5,403 nt of DNA from Pseudomonadota bacterium (GCA_023392205.1 JAEVZN010000255.1:1-5403), one strand, 5' to 3'; counted from the stretch's first letter, positions 1 to 5,403 are shown. Notes: generated from the letters alone by a model not told the origin. Numbers and translations: made by a program.

Positions 1-664
1 CGGGATCGAATTTCGCAACGCCCGGCATGTCGGTTTCTTCCTCGGCGAAGGAATGCAGCCGCCCGCCGAAGGTCAGCATCTGCCAGTTGGCTTCCGCGCC
101 GTCGAGTTCGTCTTCCAGTGCGTTGCGGTCATCCTCGCCTGAGACCGGGTCCTTCGAACCGTGAATGACAAAGATTGCGGCTTTGATGTCGCCCTTCTTC
201 GCCGGCATGGTGGTGGCGAGGTCGCCATGCAGGCACACCACCGCGTCGAGATCGGCGCCGCTGCGCGCCAGCTCCAGCACATTGCCGCCGCCGAAGCAGA
301 AGCCGACCGCCGCCTTCTTTGTGGAATCGCCGATGCCGCGCTTGTCGGCCTCCGCGATCAGCGCCTGCAACGCGGCGTTGACGCGCTTGCGGCCCTCGAC
401 GCGATCGGAACGCACCGCCATCATCAGGTCCTGCGATTCCGGCGGACCTTCGGCGGTCTTGCCCTCGCCATACATGCAGGCGACGAAGGCGATGTATTTG
501 TCGCCCGCCATCTGTTCGGCGCGCTTGATGATGGTGTCGGTCACGCCAAGCCAGTTCGGCATCACCAGCAGAAGCGGCCGTTTGCCGCTCACCTTGTCGT
601 TCCAGACCAGTGCGCCCTTGCCGGTAATATTGCCGGCCTGATAGGAAATGCGTTCGACTGCCAC
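1..664 (-). CDS. Dienelactone hydrolase family protein (alpha/beta hydrolase), 3' end cut by window edge
   Basis: Reading leftward from a GTG start at 664, the frame is open for 221 codons to the window edge. The start is fixed by a GGAGG Shine-Dalgarno at 670-674, five bases upstream. The product begins VAVERISYQAGNITGKG (initiator GTG read as Met) and has the marks of a dienelactone hydrolase-type alpha/beta hydrolase. These are the nucleophile elbow GFCFGG with Cys123, the acid in HGSKDPV (Asp172), and the histidine in LHSFAEE (His204), giving a Cys-Asp-His triad. The family is usually about 230-250 residues, so only a short C-terminal piece is missing. Members hydrolyse dienelactones or other small esters and lactones in the cytoplasm, and many have unknown substrates. 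No aromatic ring-cleavage genes are present here, so a role in chlorocatechol breakdown is not supported. It lies 23 nt behind the Vgb-like gene and is probably co-transcribed with it. The family is sure; the substrate is not. Confidence 0.93.
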   Translation of the reverse strand, partial: MAVERISYQAGNITGKGALVWNDKVSGKRPLLLVMPNWLGVTDTIIKRAEQMAGDKYIAFVACMYGEGKTAEGPPESQDLMMAVRSDRVEGRKRVNAALQALIAEADKRGIGDSTKKAAVGFCFGGGNVLELARSGADLDAVVCLHGDLATTMPAKKGDIKAAIFVIHGSKDPVSGEDDRNALEDELDGAEANWQMLTFGGRLHSFAEEETDMPGVAKFDP

Positions 665-669
665 GAAAA

Positions 670-674
670 CCTCC
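670..674 (-). promoter_or_regulatory. Ribosome binding site fixing the GTG start of the hydrolase
   Basis: On the minus strand GGAGG is followed by five bases (TTTTC) and GTG at 664. This is a near-ideal Shine-Dalgarno spacing. It justifies the GTG start, since no nearby ATG offers a better one, and it falls inside the 23-nt gap after the Vgb-like gene, which fits translation from a shared mRNA. Confidence 0.75.
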
Positions 675-687
675 ACGTTACGTCAGT

Positions 688-963
688 TTATTGCGGGATC
701 AGTTCGCCGATCACGCCCGCATCGAACAATGTCACATACATCCGCCCGTTTGAATGCGGCCCGATGCAGCGCGCGCCAGCATCCGGCGTCGTGACCTTGT
801 GCTCGGTGATGGCGCCGTCGCGTTCGATGCGGCCGAGCGCATTGGTCGAGGGCTGCACGAACCAGATCGATCCGTCCGGATGCGTCGCCATCGCGCGCGG
901 CTGGCTGTCATGGCTCGGGATTGGATATTCGCTCGCAACCGGGCGCGCGGACGACGCGGACAT
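688..963 (-). CDS. Short Vgb/streptogramin-lyase-like beta-propeller protein (91 aa)
   Basis: The ORF runs from ATG at 963 to TAA at 690-688 and has a strong GGAGG at 968-972, four bases before the start. Its residues follow the repeat pattern of virginiamycin B lyase (Vgb) type propellers. A linker SEYPIPSHDSQPRAM (about 11-25) leads into HPDGSIWFVQPSTNALGRIE (28-47), then ITEHKVTTPDAG (52-63), then a second, degenerate blade around NGRMYVTLFDAGVIGELIP (72-90). Known Vgb enzymes have about 300 residues and seven blades, so this product holds only about two. No signal peptide or membrane segment is evident. The sequence between it and the thioesterase does not encode further blades in the frames I examined. 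It is therefore either a true mini-protein that must oligomerise or pack on a partner, or a remnant of a larger gene. A good ribosome site, an intact frame and tight spacing to the hydrolase favour a functional gene. Antibiotic lyase activity should not be assumed. Confidence 0.72.
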   Translation of the reverse strand: MSASSARPVASEYPIPSHDSQPRAMATHPDGSIWFVQPSTNALGRIERDGAITEHKVTTPDAGARCIGPHSNGRMYVTLFDAGVIGELIPQ

Positions 964-967
964 CCAT

Positions 968-972
968 CCTCC
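968..972 (-). promoter_or_regulatory. Ribosome binding site of the Vgb-like gene
   Basis: GGAGG within AGGGAGG on the minus strand lies four bases before the ATG at 963. Another ATG at 967-965 is closer to it but is in a different frame with no family resemblance. The frame starting at 963 is the one that matches the propeller repeats. Confidence 0.6.
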
Positions 973-1018
973 CTGCGTATCGCGATCCGATACGGCGATT
1001 GTCGCTGGTGTTGGGAAG

Positions 1019-1048
1019 AACCTATCGGCGCGGCGATTGCAGCGTCAA
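1019..1048 (-). promoter_or_regulatory. Possible sigma-70-type promoter for the Vgb-like/hydrolase pair
   Basis: On the minus strand TTGACG (1048-1043) is followed after 18 bases by TAGGTT (1024-1019), about 55 bases before the Vgb-like start codon. The -35 box matches TTGACA at five of six positions; the -10 box is poor. It could give the gene pair its own transcript apart from the thioesterase. This is read by eye only. Confidence 0.3.
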
Positions 1049-1092
1049 GGAACTCGCATGGCGGTACAGGGCGGCCCTTGCGCACGGCATGC

Positions 1093-1120
1093 GCCGGAAG
1101 TGCTTCAGGCTTTTTCCGGC
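1093..1120 (-). terminator. Hairpin across the thioesterase stop codon, possible weak terminator
   Basis: GCCGGAA (1093-1099) and TTCCGGC (1114-1120) are perfect 7-bp inverted arms around a 14-base loop. The loop contains the thioesterase TGA stop at 1107-1105. There is no U-run after the stem in the minus direction, so intrinsic termination is doubtful. The structure may instead stabilise the mRNA end or partly separate the thioesterase from the genes behind it. Confidence 0.3.
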
Positions 1121-1614
1121 ATGGCGATGCGGCGGCCGGCGGCTTCCGGTTGCGGCAAGCGCTCGTGCGATTTGCGCAACTCCGCAAGGCGTGTTTGCAC
1201 ATCGGGCGGGAAGGGCGCGGTCTTGCGCGCCTGCATGTCGACATGCAGCGAGAGATTTTCCGACGTGGCGGACACCCATCCTTCGGTCGCATGAAACAAT
1301 TGCTGGAAGAAATGCAGCCGCTTGGTGTCGAAGCCGAGCAACTGGAAGGTCACGCGCACCGGATCTCCGGCGCTCAATTCGCGCAGATAGCGCAGATGCA
1401 CTTCGGCGGTGAAGAAGGAATGCTGGCGCGCCTGCAGATAGCCCTGGCCGAGCCCTGCGAGGTTGTACATCTCGTCGATACCGCGATCGAACAGCACATT
1501 GTAATAGGCCATGTTGAGATGGCCATTAAAGTCGATCCATTGCTGCTCGACCGTCATCACCGAGGAGACGAACGGCGCAAAGAAAACGGGTTCATAATCG
1601 CAGCGATCAAGCAT
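1105..1614 (-). CDS. Hotdog-fold acyl-CoA thioesterase (4HBT-like)
   Basis: This 169-residue protein runs from ATG at 1614 to TGA at 1107-1105. It carries the hotdog thioesterase signature near the N-terminus: a strand, then WIDFNGHLNMAYYNVLFDRG (26-45), with the catalytic-type Asp28 and the DxNGHLN turn before the central helix. Further family marks are FFTAEVHLRYLREL (67-80), a DPVRVTFQLL strand (84-93), and SENLSLHVDM (118-127). Such enzymes are cytoplasmic oligomers that hydrolyse acyl-CoA or aryl-CoA thioesters to free acid and CoA. The motif style resembles the thioesterase-like family that includes betainyl-CoA thioesterases of carnitine breakdown, but no carnitine genes are visible, so the substrate is open. 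An in-frame TAA lies 60 bases upstream with no ATG, GTG or TTG start between, so the start can only be 1614 or the internal Met20. Met20 would leave very little before the catalytic strand, so 1614 is preferred although it lacks a good Shine-Dalgarno. The gene is divergent from the dehydrogenase. Confidence 0.9.
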   Translation of the reverse strand: MLDRCDYEPVFFAPFVSSVMTVEQQWIDFNGHLNMAYYNVLFDRGIDEMYNLAGLGQGYLQARQHSFFTAEVHLRYLRELSAGDPVRVTFQLLGFDTKRLHFFQQLFHATEGWVSATSENLSLHVDMQARKTAPFPPDVQTRLAELRKSHERLPQPEAAGRRIAMPEKA

Positions 1615-1655
1615 GGCACATCTTGTCGGTATGACTTTCCTCTGTAAACGGAAAA

Positions 1656-1671
1656 ACAGCGGTGAAGCTGT
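1656..1671. promoter_or_regulatory. Small dyad ACAGC-N6-GCTGT, possible operator
   Basis: A perfect 5-bp inverted repeat with a 6-base centre (GGTGAA) lies 42 bases upstream of the thioesterase ATG. It is about where a promoter for that gene would be expected. Short dyads of this size also occur by chance, so it is only a candidate regulator site. Confidence 0.2.
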
Positions 1672-1761
1672 AATTTAGGTAATTCCGGGGCAGCTTGATC
1701 GTTCCGATTTGATGGAAATCCGCGTGAGAGGCGTTGCTTCAATTCCGTTCGGATGCCGCCG

Positions 1762-1779
1762 CCTGAATATCGGTTCAGG
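1762..1779. promoter_or_regulatory. Dyad CCTGAA-N6-TTCAGG, possible operator or leader hairpin
   Basis: A perfect 6-bp inverted repeat surrounds TATCGG. With a 2-base bulge the stem can extend by CCG/CGG on the outside. It lies about 90 bases before the dehydrogenase start, in the region expected to hold its promoter. It could bind a dimeric regulator or fold in the mRNA leader. The regulator is unknown; no regulator gene is next to it. Confidence 0.28.
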
Positions 1780-1853
1780 GGCGGACACATCGCGCACGCG
1801 GTTGCGGCGAAGGGCGCCTCTGATAACGTCGCCGCCATTCGCAGGGACGGCAA

Positions 1854-1860
1854 AGGAAGG
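1854..1860 (+). promoter_or_regulatory. Ribosome binding site deciding the dehydrogenase start
   Basis: AGGAAGG is seven bases upstream of the ATG at 1868. It is only one base from the in-frame ATG at 1862, which is too close to be used with it. This spacing is the reason for choosing 1868 over 1862 and over the far upstream ATG at 1709. Confidence 0.6.
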
Positions 1861-1867
1861 AATGTTG

Positions 1868-3307
1868 ATGGCGGTTGCAGCTGGGCTGGCCCATTCGTCC
1901 AAAACGCGACGCGACCGGGGCGCGCTGGAGACGGCATTGTCCGAGCTCGCCGCGCATTTCGGCAATCGCCTCGTCACCTCCCAGGCGGTGCGCGAGCAGC
2001 ATGGCCACACCACCACCTGGATCGCCAACCAGCCGCCGGACGCGGTGATATTCCCGCAGGATACCGCCGACGTGCAGGCGGCGGTGCGGATCTGCGCGCG
2101 GTACAAGGTGCCGGTGATCGCGTTCGGCACCGGCACTTCGCTCGAAGGTCATGTCAACGCGCCGGAGGGCGGCGTGTGTCTCGATTTCCGCGACATGAAC
2201 CGCATCCTGGCGGTGCATCCGGAGGATCTCGATTGTGTCATCCAGCCCGGCGTCACCCGCAAGATTCTGAACGAGCATCTGCGCGACCAGGGCCTGTTCT
2301 TTCCCATCGATCCGGGCGCCGATGCCTCGCTCGGCGGCATGGCGGCGACCCGCGCCTCGGGCACCAATGCGGTTCGCTACGGTACGATGAAGGATAACGT
2401 GCTCTCGATGCAGGTGGTGCTCGCCAATGGCGAGGTGATGACCACGGCCACGCGGGCGCGCAAATCCTCCTCCGGTTACGACCTGACCCGGCTGATCGTG
2501 GGGTCGGAAGGCACGCTCGGCATCATTACCGAACTGACCCTGAAGCTGCATGGCATCCCGGAGGCGATTGCCGCCGCCATCTGCCCGTTCCCGAGTGTGG
2601 AGGATGCCTGCAATGCCACCATCCTCACCATCCAGTCGGGCATTCCGGTGGCGCGGATCGAGTTGCTCGATGAAGTGCAGGTGCGGGCCTGCAACGCCTA
2701 TTCGAAACTGACGCTGCCGGAGCGGCCCCTGCTGCTGCTCGAGTTTCACGGCACCGAGGCGGGCGTCGCCGAACAATCGCAGCGTTTCGGCGAGATCGCG
2801 GCCGATCTCGGCGGCGGGCCGTTCGAATGGACGGCCAGGGCGGAGGACCGCACGCGGCTCTGGCAGGCGCGCCATGACGGTTACTGGGCGGCAAAGGCGC
2901 TGCGGCCGGGCTCGCAGCCGCTGGCCAGCGATGTCTGCGTGCCGATCTCGCGGCTCGCCGAATGCGTGACCGAGACCCAGCGCGATCTGGTCGAGACCGG
3001 GCTGCTCGGCCCGATCGTCGGCCATGTCGGCGACGGCAATTTCCACGTCGCGCTGGTGGTCGATGTGAACGATGACGCGGAAATGGCGGCCGCGCAGAAG
3101 TTCCTGTCCCGGCTGACCGAGCGGGCGCTGGCGATGGGCGGTACCTGCACGGGCGAACACGGGGTCGGGCAGGGCAAGATGAAATACCTGCTCGCGGAAC
3201 ATGGCGCCCCTGCTCTTGCCGCCATGCGGGCGGTGAAGCAGGCGCTGGACCCCGACAACATCATGAATCCGGGCAAGATGCTGCCCCCTTTGGGCACGGA
3301 ACCATAG
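1868..3307 (+). CDS. FAD-linked D-lactate dehydrogenase (cytochrome type) / D-2-hydroxyacid dehydrogenase
   Basis: The gene encodes 479 residues ending at TAG, a normal length for the GlcD/LDHD family. The N-terminal FAD-binding domain (about 55-195) contains the flavin loop GTGTSLEGH (87-95), PIDPGADASLGGMAATRASG (146-165) and GSEGTLGIITE (212-222). The C-terminal FAD-oxidase domain (about 230-475) has WQARHDGYWA (332-341), the metal-binding-type HVGDGNFH (386-393), GTCTGEHGVGQGK (425-437) and DPDNIMNPGK (461-470). The family oxidises D-lactate or other D-2-hydroxy acids to 2-oxo acids with FAD, passing electrons to cytochrome c or another carrier. It looks closer to stand-alone LDHD than to the GlcD subunit of glycolate oxidase, and no GlcE or GlcF gene follows. 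No signal peptide is clear in MAVAAGLAHSSKTRRDRG. The start is set by AGGAAGG at 1854-1860; an ATG six bases earlier is the alternative. The gene is divergent from the thioesterase and is followed at once by a hairpin, so it is probably monocistronic. The exact substrate is inferred. Confidence 0.94.
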   Translation: MAVAAGLAHSSKTRRDRGALETALSELAAHFGNRLVTSQAVREQHGHTTTWIANQPPDAVIFPQDTADVQAAVRICARYKVPVIAFGTGTSLEGHVNAPEGGVCLDFRDMNRILAVHPEDLDCVIQPGVTRKILNEHLRDQGLFFPIDPGADASLGGMAATRASGTNAVRYGTMKDNVLSMQVVLANGEVMTTATRARKSSSGYDLTRLIVGSEGTLGIITELTLKLHGIPEAIAAAICPFPSVEDACNATILTIQSGIPVARIELLDEVQVRACNAYSKLTLPERPLLLLEFHGTEAGVAEQSQRFGEIAADLGGGPFEWTARAEDRTRLWQARHDGYWAAKALRPGSQPLASDVCVPISRLAECVTETQRDLVETGLLGPIVGHVGDGNFHVALVVDVNDDAEMAAAQKFLSRLTERALAMGGTCTGEHGVGQGKMKYLLAEHGAPALAAMRAVKQALDPDNIMNPGKMLPPLGTEP

Positions 3308-3310
3308 ATT

Positions 3311-3368
3311 CGCCGCCAAACCGCACTATCTTCCGGTTGCGACGCTTGCAGGCGGCCGGTTTGCGGCG
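3311..3368 (+). terminator. Long stem-loop just after the dehydrogenase, probable transcription end
   Basis: CGCCGCCAAACCG (3311-3323) pairs with CGGTTTGCGGCG (3357-3368) as a 12-bp stem with a single bulged C and a 33-base loop. It begins three bases after the TAG stop. The position fits a terminator or 3'-end stabilising structure. A real U-tract is missing (the bases after it are CAAATGACCTTATTCTT), so it may act with Rho or as an mRNA end protector. Confidence 0.5.
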
Positions 3369-3385
3369 CAAATGACCTTATTCTT

Positions 3386-3410
3386 GCATGCCTCTCATTC
3401 ATGCATGCCT
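3386..3410. repeat. Two GCATGCCT direct repeats
   Basis: GCATGCCT occurs at 3386-3393 and 3403-3410, 17 bases start to start. The second copy also forms a small hairpin with CAGGC at 3421-3425 through its GCCTG. A spacing near two helical turns would suit tandem regulator sites, but the repeat is short and may be chance. Confidence 0.3.
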
Positions 3411-3468
3411 GATGTCGATGCAGGCCCTGTTTCGGCTTGTGCGCCTGTTTTTGCGGGATGGAGCGGTT

Positions 3469-3488
3469 AGGCTCGCGCGGGCGAGCCT
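3469..3488 (+). terminator. Compact GC-rich hairpin (terminator-like or leader element) upstream of AsmA
   Basis: AGGCTCGC (3469-3476), loop GCGG, and GCGAGCCT (3481-3488) form a perfect 8-bp stem followed by TT and then a mixed sequence. It resembles a short intrinsic terminator with a poor U-tract. It ends only 18 bases before the AsmA GTG codon, so if AsmA has its own promoter upstream the hairpin would be in the mRNA leader, where it could attenuate transcription or affect ribosome access. Confidence 0.5.
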
Positions 3489-3506
3489 TTCGATTCTGGT
3501 GGCCTT

Positions 3507-5403
3507 GTGCAGACGACTTTGCTCAGTTTGGCGATCGCATTGATCCTGGCATTGCTGGCCGCTCTGCTTGGGCCTCATTTCGTCGATTGGAACGCCCACC
3601 GCGCCACGTTCGAACAGCAGGCGAGCCAGCTGGTCGGGCTGCCGGTGCGCGTGGCAGGCCCGATGGATGTGCGGCTGCTGCCGTCGCCAACCCTCAACCT
3701 CAATGACATCCAGATCGGCGAGCCCGGCGACCCGCAGACGGTGCGGGCGCGGGCGCTCGGCATCGAATTCGCCCTCCCGCCGCTGCTGAGCGGCAAGCTT
3801 AACGCCGTAGAGATGCGTCTCATCGGCCCGGAACTGCAACTGGCGCTCGGCCAGGATGGCGCGGCCATCGCGCCCGCCGCGCTTGCCGGTATGAATGTCG
3901 AGGCCCTGTCCATCGACAAGCTTGTGGTCGAGGATGCGCGCGTCGTTCTCTCCGATGGCAAGAGCGGCGCACAGGCGGCCCTCGACAAGCTCTGGTTCAA
4001 CGGCGAAGTGCGCGCGCTGCGCGGGCCGTTCCGGGGCGAGGGGGCTTTCGTTCTGGATGGCGGCTTGTACGCCTACCGCATCTCGGCCGGCCGTCCCGAG
4101 CCTGCGGGCACGCGCCTCAAGCTCACGCTCGAGCCGTCCGGCCGTCCGGTGGTCGCCGAAGCGGACGGCCTGCTCAATCTCGTCGACGGCACGCCGCGCT
4201 TTGAGGGCCTGGCCTCGCTGTCGCGACGGATTCCGGCCGGCAAGGGCGACAGGGGTTTCGCCGAGCCCTGGCATGTGCGCTCGCAGGTCAAGGCGGATGC
4301 GGCCAAGGCGCTGTTCGAACAGGTCGACATCCAATACGGGCCGGACGAACGCGCCCTGAAGCTGAATGCCACCGCGGAAGCGCGCTTCGGCGCCGATCCG
4401 CGCCTCGATGTGATCGTGAGCGCGCATCAGCTCGATGCCGACCGCCTGCTGGCGGTGGCGGAGGGCAAGCCGGCCACGCCGCGGGACGCTCTGGGCTATC
4501 TGCTGGCCGGCGCCATGGAGACCTGGCAGCCGCCTCTGCCGGTCCAGATCGGCTTCGGCATCGATGCCGTGACCCTGGGCGGCGCGGTCCTTCAGAATGT
4601 ACGCGGCGATCTGGAAATCTCTCGCGACGGCGCCTCGATTGCGGGTCTGGAAATCCGCGCGCCCGGCCATACACATGTGCAGGCCAGCGGCAGGCTGGGC
4701 GATGCCGGGGAGGCCGGCTTTGCCGGTCCGGTCAATATCAGCGCCGGCGATCCGCGCGTCTTCATGTCCTGGTTCGACGGTCATACCAATGTACTGCCCG
4801 CACCGTCGAAGCCGCTGAAATTGCGTGGCGACTTGACCTGGTCGCCCGGCCGCTTCGCGCTCGAAGGCCTGAATGCAAGCCTCGATCGCAACGCGTTTGG
4901 CGGCTCGCTCTCCTATGTGGCCGCATACGAGGCGCAGGGCGCGCGCGTGACCGCCAACCTCAAGGCCGAGGACATCGATCTCGACGCGCTGATCGATATT
5001 GCCGGCGCCTCCGCACGCGAGATCGAGCGGCCCGAGGAGGTCACGCTCGGCCTGCAACTCGGACGGTTGCGCTATGCCGGGATCGACGCGCACCGGGTCA
5101 ATGTGGCGCTGACACTGAACGGGGAAGCGCTGGCCATCGAAACTCTGTCGATTGACGATTTCGGCGGCGCCAATGTCTCGGCCAGCGGACGTATCGACCT
5201 CAAGGCGGACCGACCGGCCGGGCAGTTGTCATTCGACGCTGCGTTCCCTGACGGCAAGACACTGGCCGCACTCGGCACGCGCTTTCTGCCGGAATGGTCC
5301 GAAACGCTGCAGCGGGTGGCTGCGGCGGCGTCCCCCGCCACCTTGAAAGGCGAAATCCGCGCCGAACCTTCTGCGGGCGCGGACGGCCGGGTGGCCCTGA
5401 ATG
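3507..5403 (+). CDS. AsmA family protein, N-terminal part (runs off the window)
   Basis: The frame is open from GTG at 3507 to the window edge (632 complete codons), with an in-frame TAG at 3468-3470 limiting the start. The product begins VQTTLLSLAIALILALLAAL (initiator GTG read as Met), one hydrophobic helix at about residues 3-22 that should anchor it in the inner membrane with the rest in the periplasm. GPHFVDWNAHRATFEQQASQ follows, then LVGLPVRVAGPMDVRLLPSP and LNLNDIQIGEPG, a typical AsmA N-terminal segment. The remainder is a long run of alternating beta-strand sequence with repeated 'G.L...DG..RFEGLAS' and 'VSASGRIDLK' patterns, as in AsmA/TamB-like beta-rich repeats. AsmA-type proteins affect outer-membrane assembly and phospholipid transport between membranes; the exact role here is inferred. 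Related proteins in this bacterial group are often over 1000 residues, so about half may be missing. The Shine-Dalgarno is weak (GGTGG at 3498-3502). No partner gene is visible. Confidence 0.92.
   Translation, partial: MQTTLLSLAIALILALLAALLGPHFVDWNAHRATFEQQASQLVGLPVRVAGPMDVRLLPSPTLNLNDIQIGEPGDPQTVRARALGIEFALPPLLSGKLNAVEMRLIGPELQLALGQDGAAIAPAALAGMNVEALSIDKLVVEDARVVLSDGKSGAQAALDKLWFNGEVRALRGPFRGEGAFVLDGGLYAYRISAGRPEPAGTRLKLTLEPSGRPVVAEADGLLNLVDGTPRFEGLASLSRRIPAGKGDRGFAEPWHVRSQVKADAAKALFEQVDIQYGPDERALKLNATAEARFGADPRLDVIVSAHQLDADRLLAVAEGKPATPRDALGYLLAGAMETWQPPLPVQIGFGIDAVTLGGAVLQNVRGDLEISRDGASIAGLEIRAPGHTHVQASGRLGDAGEAGFAGPVNISAGDPRVFMSWFDGHTNVLPAPSKPLKLRGDLTWSPGRFALEGLNASLDRNAFGGSLSYVAAYEAQGARVTANLKAEDIDLDALIDIAGASAREIERPEEVTLGLQLGRLRYAGIDAHRVNVALTLNGEALAIETLSIDDFGGANVSASGRIDLKADRPAGQLSFDAAFPDGKTLAALGTRFLPEWSETLQRVAAAASPATLKGEIRAEPSAGADGRVALN

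Larger units (their letters stand above)
1615..1867. promoter_or_regulatory. Divergent intergenic region between thioesterase and dehydrogenase
   Basis: These 253 bases separate two divergent start codons and must hold promoters for both unless one is leaderless. No convincing -35/-10 pair stands out on either strand. The region holds two short dyads (ACAGC-N6-GCTGT and CCTGAA-N6-TTCAGG) and the dehydrogenase ribosome site. A plus-strand frame open from 1709 would extend the dehydrogenase by 53 residues, but that stretch does not look like the family and is probably untranslated. Confidence 0.55.
3308..3506. other. Intergenic region before the AsmA gene
   Basis: This 199-base stretch contains the stem-loop after the dehydrogenase, a pair of GCATGCCT direct repeats, and a compact hairpin at 3469-3488. 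I see no clear promoter. A 43-codon frame at 3412-3543 overlaps the AsmA start but has no ribosome site or recognisable product. An AsmA promoter should lie somewhere between about 3369 and 3468. Confidence 0.5.

Noticed and set aside
964..1104. Missing blades of the Vgb-like protein hidden upstream by a frameshift
   Set aside because: In the two minus-strand frames I translated in this gap, no propeller-type motifs such as PDG.IWF or GRI appeared, so a simple frameshift does not explain the short length.
732..1292. Minus-strand ORF of 186 codons overlapping the Vgb-like gene and the thioesterase end
   Set aside because: It is an Arg/Pro-rich translation with no family resemblance. It would conflict with two well-supported genes in other frames.
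161..1294. Plus-strand ORF of 377 codons over the three minus-strand genes
   Set aside because: It spans the hydrolase, the Vgb-like gene, the gap and part of the thioesterase without a domain of its own. The minus-strand products have catalytic motifs and ribosome sites.
1709..1867. A 53-residue N-terminal extension of the dehydrogenase from the ATG at 1709
   Set aside because: The extra stretch is Arg-rich with no similarity to family N-termini. A good Shine-Dalgarno precedes 1868, and the 479-residue form has normal family length.
1775..3319. Antisense ORF of 514 codons over the dehydrogenase
   Set aside because: It is the same kind of shadow, rich in Arg, His and Gly. All conserved motifs are in the plus-strand frame.
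3412..3543. Small plus-strand ORF of 43 codons overlapping the AsmA start, a possible leader peptide
   Set aside because: It has no ribosome binding site and an Arg/Leu-rich composition typical of random GC-rich frames. It also runs through the hairpin and into the AsmA coding start.
3399..5093. Antisense ORF of 564 codons covering most of the AsmA gene
   Set aside because: It is an arginine/alanine/glutamine-rich frame complementary to AsmA, with no recognisable domain and low-complexity composition. Long antisense frames are common in GC-rich genes because stop codons are rare. The plus strand encodes a clear family protein.

Overview
The window looks like ordinary chromosomal DNA from a GC-rich alphaproteobacterium. 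Protein style points to the Hyphomicrobiales, perhaps the Bradyrhizobium/Rhodopseudomonas/Afipia group. This rests on high GC at third codon positions, a large AsmA-type protein with a 'GPxFVDWN' N-terminus, and a stand-alone D-lactate dehydrogenase of the cytochrome type. No database was searched. There are no RNA genes, insertion sequences, CRISPR arrays or phage genes.

Layout. Bases 1-1614 hold three genes on the minus strand. In transcription order they are a hotdog-fold acyl-CoA thioesterase (1614-1105), a very short Vgb/streptogramin-lyase-like propeller protein of 91 residues (963-688), and a dienelactone hydrolase family protein (664 to the left edge, nearly complete). The last two are only 23 nt apart and each has a clear Shine-Dalgarno sequence, so they are probably co-transcribed. 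The thioesterase lies 141 nt upstream of them. That gap contains a weak promoter-like sequence and a hairpin across the thioesterase stop codon. Bases 1615-1867 are a divergent intergenic region with two small dyads. On the plus strand, 1868-3307 encodes an FAD-linked D-lactate/D-2-hydroxyacid dehydrogenase. Bases 3308-3506 are intergenic and contain two good hairpins. A GTG-started AsmA family protein runs from 3507 off the right edge.

Function. The dehydrogenase would oxidise D-lactate or a related D-2-hydroxy acid and pass electrons to the respiratory chain. The thioesterase would release free carboxylates from CoA esters, and the dienelactone hydrolase-like enzyme would cleave an ester or lactone. 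Together they suggest small-carboxylate and ester catabolism, but no single pathway can be proved from the sequence. The AsmA protein is an inner-membrane-anchored, mainly periplasmic protein of the envelope and appears to be a separate unit.

I found no convincing new biological system. The points most worth a second look are the two-blade Vgb-like mini-protein and the perfect 8-bp hairpin just upstream of the AsmA start. Very long antisense ORFs over the dehydrogenase and AsmA genes are shadows of GC-rich coding sequence.
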